Source of the DNA: Acidobacteriota bacterium
GTDB taxonomy: Bacteria; Acidobacteriota; Terriglobia; Bryobacterales; Bryobacteraceae
Assembly: GCA_016213755.1 (NCBI GenBank)
Contig: JACQZT010000031.1
Location: 1-49,539 of the forward strand
Reading direction: 5' to 3'
Length of the DNA stretch: 49,539 bases
Below, in pieces: positions 1 to 9,022 of the stretch (within the stretch, counting starts at the first letter, position 1; the number at the start of each line of letters is the position of its first letter). The position numbers and the translations under genes are program-made. The notes beneath the pieces were generated by a model. That model saw only the letters and a program-made list of their open reading frames with translations, was not told the origin of the DNA and did no database searches.

Positions 1-89
1 TCCGCGTGCCCCACGGCTTGCGCCAGCCAGTCCATATAGGCCGCGAGGCGTTTCTCCTGTGGTGCTGGCGCCGGATTTTGCGCAGCCAC
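1..89 (-). mobile_element. IS701-type transposase, N-terminal end only (cut by window edge)
   Basis: Only the first 29 codons are in the window. From a GTG at 87-89 the reverse strand reads MAAQNPAPAPQEKRLAAYMD and then WLAQAVGHA. The pattern RLxxYxxxLxxAVGHAD is how I know IS701-family DDE transposases to begin, where it is normally followed by a segment containing the GERKSVEP motif. That segment would lie beyond the left edge. No clear Shine-Dalgarno is seen. If the call is right, the element's terminal inverted repeat should fall somewhere between 90 and 250, but I could not recognise it with only one end visible. Neighbouring genes are an MNT/HEPN module, a common companion of insertion sequences. 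The identification rests on a short motif from memory, so confidence is moderate. Confidence 0.55.
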
Positions 90-249
90 GGAAACATTCT
101 AGCACGGTTTTGTTGTTTATGACACAGTAAAAGTAAGGGAGTGGTTGCATGCCGGACCAACTGCCGTTTTTAGGTTGATGTGCAGCAATAAGGCGGTCTC
201 TCGGCATTGTCAAGGCAAGTCCAGGTTTCGGGCTGTGGGCGGAAAGTGA

Positions 250-636
250 CTACAGAAACGTAGCCAGAACAGCGACGTGAAGGCGTTCGACGGTCTTCAG
301 CGCTTCGAGAGCCTCCCTACGTGAGAGCAGGACGACTTCGTCGTAGCGTGCGGCGACGGCGAAATCGGTGTAAAAGGGAAGTGTCTCACTGAACTCGGTC
401 AGTGCCGGGCACTGGACTTGCGCCAGCGCCAGCAGTTCGCCCAGATCATGCGTGAAGCGGGGCGTAATCCCGGCGCTGGACAGCAGGGCCTTCAACAGTT
501 TCTCGGCCGCCTGTTGAATGTGAAAGCAGACAGGGTCGACGAGGTCGTCGCCCTCTAAAAGCAGCTTAGCGCTGCGGAGGTCCAACTCGGCCCTGCCGAG
601 GAGGACTCGTGCCAGGTCACGCGGCCGCTTTGGCAT
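250..636 (-). CDS. HEPN domain protein of an MNT/HEPN pair
   Basis: A 128-residue all-helical protein with the PF05168-type HEPN signature CFHIQQAAEKLLKALL near the centre, followed by the usual G-x-T-P-x-x-THDLxxL turn (ITPRFTHDLGELL). The start is taken at the ATG at 634-636 (MPKRPRDL), because earlier starts would add a cysteine/arginine-rich tail that is read through the nucleotidyltransferase gene. It overlaps the end of the upstream MNT gene by 20 bases, so the two are translated together. In characterised HepT toxins the HEPN protein is an RNase with an R-x(4-6)-H motif. I do not find that spacing anywhere in this protein (only R-x2-H in RFTHDL). It may therefore be a non-nucleolytic HEPN partner or a disarmed toxin. 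Confidence 0.85.
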   Translation of the reverse strand: MPKRPRDLARVLLGRAELDLRSAKLLLEGDDLVDPVCFHIQQAAEKLLKALLSSAGITPRFTHDLGELLALAQVQCPALTEFSETLPFYTDFAVAARYDEVVLLSRREALEALKTVERLHVAVLATFL

Positions 637-952
637 ACAGCACGACTCCTTCGCGCAGGGCCTCCGCCGCCACATGCCCGCGCACATCGGCCCAGTCTTC
701 GAGTTCCTCGGGCGTGTACCAGAGCAGATCGACGGGCGCTCCGACCCCGAACAGCGAAGCCCTTGCCGGGCGCAGCCGATGGTAACGGGTTTCGGAACTC
801 GCCTTGACGATTAGGATGTCGAAATCGCTGCGGGCGCCGGCCTCCCCGCGCGCCCGGCTGCCGAACAGGATGATTCGATCCGGGTCCACCGAGGCAACCA
901 ACCGGGAGACGATCTCCGCGATTTTCGGGTCATGCTGAATATCCGGCGGCAT
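617..952 (-). CDS. MNT-type minimal nucleotidyltransferase (antitoxin partner)
   Basis: A 111-residue minimal nucleotidyltransferase of the pol-beta superfamily. It shows the strand-turn motif ILFGSRARGEAG followed by SDFDILIV, which carries the paired metal-binding aspartates, and a third aspartate in APVDLLWYT, so the active site looks complete. In MntA/HepT systems such a protein neutralises its HEPN partner by adding AMP to it. That role is assumed here from gene order only. The gene starts with ATG at 950-952 and its end overlaps the HEPN gene. No convincing Shine-Dalgarno is visible. The pair lies next to the IS701-type transposase end, consistent with lateral transfer. Confidence 0.88.
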   Translation of the reverse strand: MPPDIQHDPKIAEIVSRLVASVDPDRIILFGSRARGEAGARSDFDILIVKASSETRYHRLRPARASLFGVGAPVDLLWYTPEELEDWADVRGHVAAEALREGVVLYAKAAA

Positions 953-1024
953 AGGATTCTGCCTTCAGAATAGCGCGGTCCGGCCCGCGGCACTCAAGTC
1001 TCTCGCCGATTGCGATCGCAAGCT

Positions 1025-1225
1025 CTAGCAGCCAGCCGGACGCTGTTCGTCGAGAGCGCGCCGAAGCAACTCGAACGTCTCACGCCGTTCGGCTCCGTCG
1101 CCGGCCATCCACTGTTCCAGCAGACCGACCACCGCTCCCTGCCGGGCGGGCGGTTGTTCGGGCGGCACCACAGCCGCTTCGACCGCAGATGAGTCGTTCC
1201 CAATTCGCTCCGCGGCGGAACCCAC
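1025..1225 (-). CDS. Possible small protein, unknown
   Basis: A 66-codon frame opening with GTG at 1223-1225, in the same frame as and just downstream of the tig stop codon. The C-terminal half (LLEQWMAGDGAERRETFELL and on to RRALDEQRP) has a regular amphipathic helical pattern, like small orphan proteins often found near toxin-antitoxin genes. The N-terminal half is low complexity, rich in A, P and V. There is no clear ribosome binding site. Another open frame covers the same DNA on the same strand (994-1284), so the choice of frame is uncertain. This is the only candidate gene in the 300 bases between the MNT gene and tig. Confidence 0.35.
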   Translation of the reverse strand: MGSAAERIGNDSSAVEAAVVPPEQPPARQGAVVGLLEQWMAGDGAERRETFELLRRALDEQRPAGC

Positions 1226-1252
1226 TGTCCACCAGTGTAATACGCCGCCCGC

Positions 1253-2515
1253 CTACTCCTTGGCTTCCTTGCGGGCCGTGTCAAACAGGAAGTTGAGGGT
1301 CTTTTCGGTGCGGATGCGGTTGGCGATGCGGCGAAGGGTGCCGTCTTTCTCGAGGCGCATGCGCACGGCGGCCACAGCTTCGCGTTCCTGGCGCGCGATG
1401 CGGTGCAGTTCGCGGTCTACCTCGTCGGTCATGGCGGCGATGGCTTCCCGCTCGGCGATGCGGTCCAGGATCATGGAGGCGCGCACCTCGCGGACGGCGC
1501 GGTCCTGCTGCGATTCTTTGAGCTTGGCCCAGTCGATGTTGATGGTGCGCGGGTCGATGCCGCGGGCGGTGAAGGTGGCCAGGTACTGCTGGGCGTAGGA
1601 CTCGATCTGCCCGTCGACGAAGGTCTCGGGCACCGGGAACGGGTGCATTTCCACCAGCTTGTCGACGATCTCGTTCTTGGACTCCTGCTTGGCCAGGAAC
1701 TCGCGCTCCCGGTAGATCGCCCGGCGGACCTCTTCGCGCAGTTCCTCCAGGTTCTGGTAGTCGCCCAGGTCCTTGGCGAAGTCGTCGTTCAGTTCGGGCA
1801 GTTCCTTGCGGCGGATGGCTTTGAGGCCAACGTGGAAGCGGACTTTCTTGCCCGCCAGCCGTTCCTGGCCGTAGTCGGCGGGATAGCTGACCTCGATTTC
1901 CTTTTCGTCGCCGGGCGAAGCGCCGCGCAGGTTCTCGGCGAATTCCGGAAGCGTGGATTCGCCGCCGACGTGGAACTGGATCTCGTCCTGCTCGATGGGC
2001 GGATCCTCGATCCCCGCCAGGCTCTTCAGCGACACCACGGCGAAATCGCCGTCGGCCACCGGGCGGGGATCGATGTTGATGTAATCCGCCTTCTCGTCGC
2101 GCAACTGTTCCAGGCGCGCGGCCACATCCTCGTCCCCAACCTGGGGTTCGTCATAGTGAACGGTGAGGTTGTTGTACTCGCCGAGTTCGAATACCGGGGC
2201 GACCTCGCACTCGACGGTGAATTTCAGGGGCTCGCCGGCCTCGAAATGAACGTCCTTCATCTTGGGCGAGCCGACCACGCGCAGGTTCTCGGCCTCGGCG
2301 CGGCGGGTGAAGTGCTTGGGAGCCAGGCTCTCCAGGACGTCTTCGCGAATATCCTTGGCGTAGCGGGCGCGAATCATGGTGGCCGGAACCTTGCCGGGGC
2401 GAAAGCCCGGGATGCGGACCTTCTTCTGCAAGGCGGCGACGACGCGTTCGGTTTCGCGGTCGACTTCCTCTACCGGAACCGTGATCTCGATGGCGCGGAA
2501 ACAGCTTTCTGACAT
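1253..2515 (-). CDS. tig: Trigger factor, ribosome-associated chaperone/PPIase
   Basis: A 420-residue protein of normal length for trigger factor, the chaperone that docks at the ribosome tunnel exit and shields nascent chains. The ribosome-binding signature GFRPGKVP is at residues 37-44 (RIPGFRPGKVPATMI). The N-terminal domain is followed by an FKBP-like PPIase region around residues 150-240 (VADGDFAVVSLKSL through PADYGQERLAGKKVRFHVGL) and a long helical C-terminal substrate-binding domain. The gene lies 59 bases downstream of metK on the same strand and may share its transcript. A GC-rich hairpin (GGGGGT/GCCCCC type) is in the spacer at about 2530-2547, but no T-tract follows it, so it is not a convincing terminator. 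tig is more usually next to clpP, which is not seen here. Confidence 0.97.
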   Translation of the reverse strand: MSESCFRAIEITVPVEEVDRETERVVAALQKKVRIPGFRPGKVPATMIRARYAKDIREDVLESLAPKHFTRRAEAENLRVVGSPKMKDVHFEAGEPLKFTVECEVAPVFELGEYNNLTVHYDEPQVGDEDVAARLEQLRDEKADYINIDPRPVADGDFAVVSLKSLAGIEDPPIEQDEIQFHVGGESTLPEFAENLRGASPGDEKEIEVSYPADYGQERLAGKKVRFHVGLKAIRRKELPELNDDFAKDLGDYQNLEELREEVRRAIYREREFLAKQESKNEIVDKLVEMHPFPVPETFVDGQIESYAQQYLATFTARGIDPRTINIDWAKLKESQQDRAVREVRASMILDRIAEREAIAAMTDEVDRELHRIARQEREAVAAVRMRLEKDGTLRRIANRIRTEKTLNFLFDTARKEAKE

Positions 2516-2574
2516 GGATGTATGATACGGGGGCGGCGACCCCCGCGGTCTTAATCTGCCTTTTTACCAGCGCC

Positions 2575-3723
<1,149 letters not shown>

Positions 3724-3831
3724 TCCGGCAGCCTCCACTGTGTATTTACTCCCCGATCCGGCGGAGAAAGGGCACTTCCGGGACGTACTCGGGGGTCGAA
3801 TCTTTTAGTCTATCACGAGGATGGCTGGCGC

Positions 3832-6378
3832 TTATTCGTCGCGCAGCACTTCCAGCGGCCGCTGGCGCAGGATGCGCAGCGACGCCAGCCAGCCGGAAGC
3901 CAGCGCCAGGCCCACGGCGAGCAGGATGGTGGCCAGGTTGGGGAGCGGTTCGAAGCGGAAGCGGGCGTCGAAGAGGCGGGCCAGCAGCAGCCGCGAGAAG
4001 GCGGTGGCCAGCGCCCCGCCGATCAGGCCCGCCACCGCGCCCAGGATGGCGAACTCCACTGAGAAGATGGCCACCAGCCGCTTGCGCCGGGCGCCCAGCG
4101 TTTTGAGCACCGCGGCCTCGCGGGCGCGGCGCAGGCGCGTGCCCGCGACGGTGGAAGCCAGGATAATCGCGCCCGCCAGAATAGCGAATGCCGAGATGAA
4201 GCGCACCACCAGCGCCACCTGGTCGATCACTTCCTGCACGATGTTGAGCACGTCGGCGGCGTTGATCACGGTGACTGTCGGGAAGCGCCGGTAGGCCTCG
4301 CGCTGGAACTGGGCCACCCGGGCCGGCGGCAGGCGCACGGCGCCGAACCACTGTGCGGGAAACCCCGCCAGCGCCGCCCGGTTGAAGACAAACCCGTACT
4401 GCTCGCCGGGACCCACCGCTTCGGCGCGGTGGATGGCCGCCACGCGGACGTCGAAGTCTCGCGCGGCGCTCCGCCAGCGCAGGGTCATGCCAGGTTCGAT
4501 CTTCCAGTCGCCGGCCGAGTCTTCGGAAACCGAAACCAGCGGCGCGGTTTCGCCGGCGGCCCACCAGGCGCCGCGGCGGACCTGAAGGCCGGCCGGTTTC
4601 GTTTCCGCCCAGGTGACCTGCCGGTTGGATCTTGCGTGATGCCGGCTGTGTTCCCGGGCCGGCAATTGGTCCAAGGGCGTTCCGCCGACCAGCAGCAGGC
4701 GGGCGGACACCATCGGGGTCAGGCGCGGCGGGGCCTGAAGATCCTTCCGCGAGGCCAGAAACTGGGCCATGGTCTCCTGCTCGCGGGGCGTGATGTTGAT
4801 CAGATAGACGTTGGGCGAGCCGGGCGGCGCCGCTCCGGCGACCTCCACCAGCAGGGAACGCTGTACCAGGTACACCGTAAGCGTGAACATCACGCCAATG
4901 CCCAGCGCCACCAAAACGCTGGCGGCGTGGTTGCCGGGGCGATACAGGTTCGCCACGCCGTGGCGCACGGCCACCGGCAGGCGCACCGGCGCCTGGCGCA
5001 GAGCCACGCGCAGCCCGCGCAGAAGCAGTTGGGCCACGCCCGCCAGGATCAGCAAGGCCAGCGCCAGCCCGCCGATGAAGTAAGCGCCCATGCGCGCCGA
5101 TTCGGCCAGCCAGCCGGCCACACCGCCCAGCCCGGTCAATATCACGGCGCCCGACACCAGCGACGGCGCCTGACGGCGGAGCCGTTCCGCCGGCCGCGGC
5201 TTCACCTCCGCCATCTCGCGCCGGAAAATCAGCGCGGGCTTGACCTTCCGAATGCTTACCAGCGGCGGAATGGTGAACAGCAGCGTCACCAGCATGCCAG
5301 CGGCGATGCCTTCCAGCGCGAAGGACGGGTTCCAGGGGATCGCCTGAAGCTGGAAGTAGCGCCCCAGCAGCAGCGGAAAGAGTTTTTGGACCCCCGCTCC
5401 CACCGCCACGCCGGCCAAGCCTCCGGCCAGGCCCAGCAGAAGCGTTTGCAGCGTGTAGATGCGGATGATCTGCGCCGAGCGCGCGCCCAGGCACTTGAGG
5501 ATGGCGATCGAGTCCAGCCGCTGTTGCAGGTGCGAGTGAATCGCGGTGGCCACGCCCAGCGCGCCGACCACCAGCGCGATCAGCGAAACCAGGCTCAGGA
5601 AGGTGGTGGAGCGCTCCAGGGCGCGGGCGATGAAGGGGTGTCCTTCCCGGTAGTCCGCCACCATCGCTCCTGGGAACTGCTTTCTGAGCGCGTCGCGCAT
5701 CTCGCCCACGGCGATCCCGCCCGGTGGAAGTTTGAACAGAATGCGGTGCGAGGCGCGCGAGCCTTCGATCATGAGTCCGGTCCGCTCCAGGCCCTGGCGC
5801 GAGATCAGGACGCGCGGGCCGACGTTGAGGGAGCCGGTCATGCGGTCCGGTTCCAGGCGCACGACACCGCACACGGTGAACTCGGCCGAACCGAGACGCA
5901 CCGGCGAACCGGGCGCCAGGCCCAGGCGCGGCAGCAGATCGTCGGAGACGGCAATGGTCTGGGCCGTGAGCGCCTCCGACAGAGGCCGCGCGGGTTCGAG
6001 TTGCACCCGGCCGTAGAAGGGATAAGCGCCCGGGTCCACCGCTTTAACGGAAACCAGCACCGGAGTGGCGGCGGCCGAGGCGCTCATCATCGAGACGGTT
6101 TCGGTGATGCGCGAGTAACGGGCGCCGCGGCGGGTCCAGGTTTCCAGGCCGGCGAGCTGTTCGCCGGTGGGCGCGGAAAACTGGCGCAGGGTCAGGTCGG
6201 CCGCCAGCAGGGTGCGGGCTTCGCGCTTGAGGGCGGTTTCAAAGGCGGCGGAAAAACCCCGCACGCCGGTCAGCGCTCCCACGCCGGCGGCCACGCCGAA
6301 GATCACGAAGGCGAACTTGGGGGCGGCGGCGCGCGCTTCGCGCCATGCCATCCTCCAGGCCAGGGCGCGGAAGATCAT
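3832..6378 (-). CDS. ABC transporter permease, YbbP-like (two FtsX domains)
   Basis: An 848-residue inner-membrane permease. Near the N-terminus is a membrane segment (FAFVIFGVAAGVGALTGV), then a periplasmic region, a first FtsX block at about residues 255-370 (FLSLVSLIALVVGALGVATA, then ILKCLGARSAQI), middle membrane segments, and a second C-terminal FtsX block (FISAFAILAGAIILASTVAG, then AVLKTLGARRKRL). This 'large permease' layout with duplicated FtsX domains matches the YbbP/LolC-MacB-like class. The start codon overlaps the stop of the ATPase gene by four bases (ATGA), so the two subunits are co-translated. The substrate is unknown. In E. coli the ybbA-ybbP pair is divergent from tesA, exactly as here, which suggests lipid or fatty-acid handling at the envelope. 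Confidence 0.92.
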   Translation of the reverse strand: MIFRALAWRMAWREARAAAPKFAFVIFGVAAGVGALTGVRGFSAAFETALKREARTLLAADLTLRQFSAPTGEQLAGLETWTRRGARYSRITETVSMMSASAAATPVLVSVKAVDPGAYPFYGRVQLEPARPLSEALTAQTIAVSDDLLPRLGLAPGSPVRLGSAEFTVCGVVRLEPDRMTGSLNVGPRVLISRQGLERTGLMIEGSRASHRILFKLPPGGIAVGEMRDALRKQFPGAMVADYREGHPFIARALERSTTFLSLVSLIALVVGALGVATAIHSHLQQRLDSIAILKCLGARSAQIIRIYTLQTLLLGLAGGLAGVAVGAGVQKLFPLLLGRYFQLQAIPWNPSFALEGIAAGMLVTLLFTIPPLVSIRKVKPALIFRREMAEVKPRPAERLRRQAPSLVSGAVILTGLGGVAGWLAESARMGAYFIGGLALALLILAGVAQLLLRGLRVALRQAPVRLPVAVRHGVANLYRPGNHAASVLVALGIGVMFTLTVYLVQRSLLVEVAGAAPPGSPNVYLINITPREQETMAQFLASRKDLQAPPRLTPMVSARLLLVGGTPLDQLPAREHSRHHARSNRQVTWAETKPAGLQVRRGAWWAAGETAPLVSVSEDSAGDWKIEPGMTLRWRSAARDFDVRVAAIHRAEAVGPGEQYGFVFNRAALAGFPAQWFGAVRLPPARVAQFQREAYRRFPTVTVINAADVLNIVQEVIDQVALVVRFISAFAILAGAIILASTVAGTRLRRAREAAVLKTLGARRKRLVAIFSVEFAILGAVAGLIGGALATAFSRLLLARLFDARFRFEPLPNLATILLAVGLALASGWLASLRILRQRPLEVLRDE

Positions 6379-7073
6379 GCCGCGCTCTTTCGCTCGTCGC
6401 TCACCACCAGGCCGTCTCGGAGCGTGACGATGCGCGTGGCGTGGCCGGCCAGCTCGGGATCGTGCGTCACCAGCACCAGGGTGGCGCCCATCTGCCGGTT
6501 CAGCGCCAGCAGCAGTTCGAGCACCTGGTGACCGGTCTTCGAGTCCAGATTGCCGGTGGGCTCGTCGGCCAGCAGCACGGGCGGTTGGCGCACGAAGGCG
6601 CGGGCGATGGCCACGCGCTGCTGCTCGCCGCCGGAAAGCTGCACGGGGTAGTGGTCGCGGCGGTCTCCCAGTCCGACGGCGACGAGCAGGCCGCGGGCGC
6701 GCCCGGCGGCGGCCTCGCTCGTGTCGCCGGCCAGCTCGGCGGGCAGCAGGACGTTTTCTTCCGCGGTGAGCGTGGGAATGAGCTGGTAGCTCTGGAACAC
6801 GAAGCCGATCTTGCGGCCGCGCAGTTCGGCCAGGGCGTCCTCCGACAGGCGCGAGATCTCCGTGCCGTCGAGCAGGATCGAGCCCCCGGTGGGGGAATCC
6901 AGGCCGGCCAGCAGACCCAGCAGCGTGGACTTGCCGGACCCGGACGCGCCCATGACGGCGACGTACTCGCCGGGGGCGATGTCCAGGTCGATGCCGCGCA
7001 GAATGTCCACGCGATGCGTGCCCGTGTCAATCGACTTGGTCACGCCGCGCAAGCAAAGGATGGAGTCGCTCAT
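6375..7073 (-). CDS. ybbA: ABC transporter ATPase, YbbA/LolD-like
   Basis: A 232-residue ATPase subunit. Walker A is GASGSGKST (residues 42-50), the Q-loop is [18 protein letters not shown], the signature is [15 protein letters not shown], and Walker B is [12 protein letters not shown] with a downstream LVTHD switch histidine. The [17 protein letters not shown] stretch is typical of the MacB/LolD/YbbA class that pairs with FtsX-type permeases. The start at 7071-7073 has an AAGGA 7-8 bases upstream; the longer start at 7106 would overlap the divergent tesA start. It is four bases overlapped with the permease gene and 26 bases from the divergent tesA-like start, so a shared promoter region must lie within the gene starts. 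Confidence 0.94.
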   Translation of the reverse strand: MSDSILCLRGVTKSIDTGTHRVDILRGIDLDIAPGEYVAVMGASGSGKSTLLGLLAGLDSPTGGSILLDGTEISRLSEDALAELRGRKIGFVFQSYQLIPTLTAEENVLLPAELAGDTSEAAAGRARGLLVAVGLGDRRDHYPVQLSGGEQQRVAIARAFVRQPPVLLADEPTGNLDSKTGHQVLELLLALNRQMGATLVLVTHDPELAGHATRIVTLRDGLVVSDERKSAA

Positions 7074-7099
7074 TCGATCTTCCTTTATGATGGCAGGTA

Positions 7100-7750
7100 A
7101 TGACACGGCGTTACTTCGTCTTCGGCGCGATGGCGGTTCTGGCCGGATGCGGGCGGGAACCGAAGCCCCCCGCGCAACCGGTCCGGACGGCGGCCGACGA
7201 TCGTCCCGTGATCCTGGCTTTCGGAGACAGCCTCTCGGCCGGTCACGGTTTGGGCCCGGGGTCGAGCTACGCCGACTTTCTCCAGAAAGAACTCGACCGC
7301 AAAGGCTACCGCTACCGGGTAGTCAACGAGGGCATCAGCGGCGACACCACCGGCGGAGGGCTGTCGCGCGCCGAGGCCGCCGCGAGCTTGCGGCCCAGGG
7401 TCGTAATTCTGGAACTGGGCGCCAACGACGGCCTGCGCGGCCTGCCGGTGGAGGCCACGCGGGCGAACCTGGCGGAAACGATCGACATCTTTGAGCGCGC
7501 TGGAGCGAAGATCGTGCTCTGCGGCATGACCCTGCCGCGCAATTACGGGTTTGATTACATTCGCAGTTTCGAAAAGCTCTTTCGCGACCTGTCGCGCGAG
7601 AAGAAGGCCGCCCTGGTGCCCTTCTTCCTGGAGGGCGTAGCCACGCGGCCGGAACTGATGCAATCCGACGGTCTGCACCCCACCGCCGAAGGCAACGCCA
7701 TCGTGGCCCAGACCGTCCTCAAGCACTTGGAGCCGCTGCTCATTCGGTGA
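7100..7750 (+). CDS. tesA: TesA-like SGNH/GDSL lipoprotein esterase
   Basis: A 216-residue SGNH-fold hydrolase of the TesA/arylesterase type. The four family blocks are present: FGDSLSAGHG with the nucleophilic serine, the glycine in NEGISGDTTGGG, ELGANDGLRG with the oxyanion asparagine, and SDGLHPTAEGN with the Asp and His of the catalytic triad. The N-terminus is a lipoprotein signal with lipobox LAGC (Cys17), so the enzyme is probably membrane-anchored, whereas E. coli TesA is soluble in the periplasm. It is divergent from the YbbA/YbbP-like pair, a conserved neighbourhood. Substrates of the family are acyl-CoA, acyl esters and lysophospholipids; the true substrate here is unknown. Confidence 0.93.
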   Translation: MTRRYFVFGAMAVLAGCGREPKPPAQPVRTAADDRPVILAFGDSLSAGHGLGPGSSYADFLQKELDRKGYRYRVVNEGISGDTTGGGLSRAEAAASLRPRVVILELGANDGLRGLPVEATRANLAETIDIFERAGAKIVLCGMTLPRNYGFDYIRSFEKLFRDLSREKKAALVPFFLEGVATRPELMQSDGLHPTAEGNAIVAQTVLKHLEPLLIR

Positions 7751-7783
7751 CAGGCGGCTCCATGCAGTGCCCCCGGTGGCGGT

Positions 7784-8995
7784 TTATTGGGCGGGCTTGT
7801 CCCAGTCTTCGCGGGTCAGGCCGTTCAGATCCCAGACCACGGCGCCGTCGCGCAGAGTGAGTTCGGCGCCGAGTTTTTGCGTGCCCCGGAGGCGTCCGCC
7901 CGCCACGTCCACGAATCCGAAGTTGCCCTTCTCCAGGCGCAGCACGCTGACATCGGCGGCCGCGCCCACCGAAAGGTGGCCCAGTTCCTCGCGATGGATC
8001 TCTCGCGCCGGGTTCCAGGTGGAGCGCAGAATTACGTCCTCCATTGTCATTCCCATATTCAGGAACTTGGACATGACGTTGAGCATGTCCTTCATGCCGG
8101 CGTTCATGCTGGTGATGTGCAGGTCGGTGGAGATGGAGTCCGGCACGAAGCCCTGCTGCATGGCCGGCACGGCGTGGCGGAAAACAAAGCTGCCGCCGCC
8201 GTGGCCGGCATCGAAGATAATGCCGCGCTTGCGCGCCTCGAACAGGTACGGCCGCACGCGCTTGCGCTCGTCGAGCATGGGCACGGCGGCCAGGTACATG
8301 TGCGTGTAGATGTCGCCCGGCCGCAAGTGCCGGCCCACCAGGTCTTCGAAGGGCCGCTGGGGACGGAACGAACCGAAATCGACCATCACCGGAACGCCGG
8401 CCAGCTTGCCGGCCTCGACCGCGCGGTCCACGGCGATCCAGTCCGGAGCCGTGTAGTGCGCCGTTTTGACCCCCACCAGGATGTCTTTGTTTTTGAGAAT
8501 GCACTCGGCGGTGGGCTTGGGCTCCATGTCGGCGGTGTCCTGCTCGGGCTTGCCGCACATGCCCCGGCCCACGATGTTCAGGAAGGCGAGCACGCGCGTC
8601 TTTGAGTGGCGCACGATGTGCTGCCGGAAGTCGTCCAGGTTGCGCCAGCCGGGCGAACCGGCGTCGACCACCGTGGTGACGCCCGAGCGCGGCGCGTGGT
8701 CGTCCGGCGAAACGCTCGATTCGCCGGTATAGGCCGGGCCCCAGCCGGAGAAGACGTGCACGTGCATGTCGACCAGCCCCGGCGTAACGTAGAGTCCCGA
8801 GACGTCCACCACTTTGCGCGCCGCGGCGGCGGGGATGCCGGCCTCCACGGCCGCGTTCTTCCCGCCTTGGATGGCCACGTCCCGCCGCGCGCTGATGCGG
8901 TTTTTGGGATCGATGAGGTGGCCGCCCTTGAGCAGCAGATCGTAGTTGGTCTGGGCCAGGGCGGAAACGGCAAACAGGACCGGCATGAGCTTCAT
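7784..8995 (-). CDS. Exported amidohydrolase (metallo-dependent hydrolase)
   Basis: A 403-residue amidohydrolase-superfamily enzyme. A signal peptide (MKLMPVLFAVSALA) is followed by the N-terminal beta-sandwich segment YDLLLKGGHLIDPKN and the metal-binding VDMHVHVF (HxH). A likely bridging carboxylated lysine is in ILVGVKTAHY, further ligands are in TYTHMY-type and STDLHITSMNAG strands (the last with the conserved Asp), and the small C-terminal beta domain closes with AADVSVLRLEKG. It resembles the 'amidohydrolase/deacetylase' branch near dihydroorotases and D-aminoacylases. The start at 8993-8995 is chosen because it puts the signal peptide at the N-terminus. It is convergent with tesA and 18 bases downstream of galE on the same strand, perhaps in one transcript. 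The substrate cannot be read from the sequence. Confidence 0.88.
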   Translation of the reverse strand: MKLMPVLFAVSALAQTNYDLLLKGGHLIDPKNRISARRDVAIQGGKNAAVEAGIPAAAARKVVDVSGLYVTPGLVDMHVHVFSGWGPAYTGESSVSPDDHAPRSGVTTVVDAGSPGWRNLDDFRQHIVRHSKTRVLAFLNIVGRGMCGKPEQDTADMEPKPTAECILKNKDILVGVKTAHYTAPDWIAVDRAVEAGKLAGVPVMVDFGSFRPQRPFEDLVGRHLRPGDIYTHMYLAAVPMLDERKRVRPYLFEARKRGIIFDAGHGGGSFVFRHAVPAMQQGFVPDSISTDLHITSMNAGMKDMLNVMSKFLNMGMTMEDVILRSTWNPAREIHREELGHLSVGAAADVSVLRLEKGNFGFVDVAGGRLRGTQKLGAELTLRDGAVVWDLNGLTREDWDKPAQ

Positions 8996-9022
8996 TCGGG
9001 CCATTCTACCGGCACGGCGGAT

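Noticed and set aside
1131-1148. Further copy of the 25-bp palindromic repeat
   Set aside because: ACCGCTCCCTG matches 11 bases, but the following part diverges (CCGGGCGG); within chance for this GC-rich DNA.
2528-2560. Terminator between metK and tig
   Set aside because: A GC-rich hairpin is present, but no T-tract follows on the reverse strand, so it does not look intrinsic.
3724-3831. SAM or SAH riboswitch before metK
   Set aside because: The leader is only about 100 bases and I found no conserved SAM-I, SAM-II or SAH core by eye. A covariance-model search would decide.
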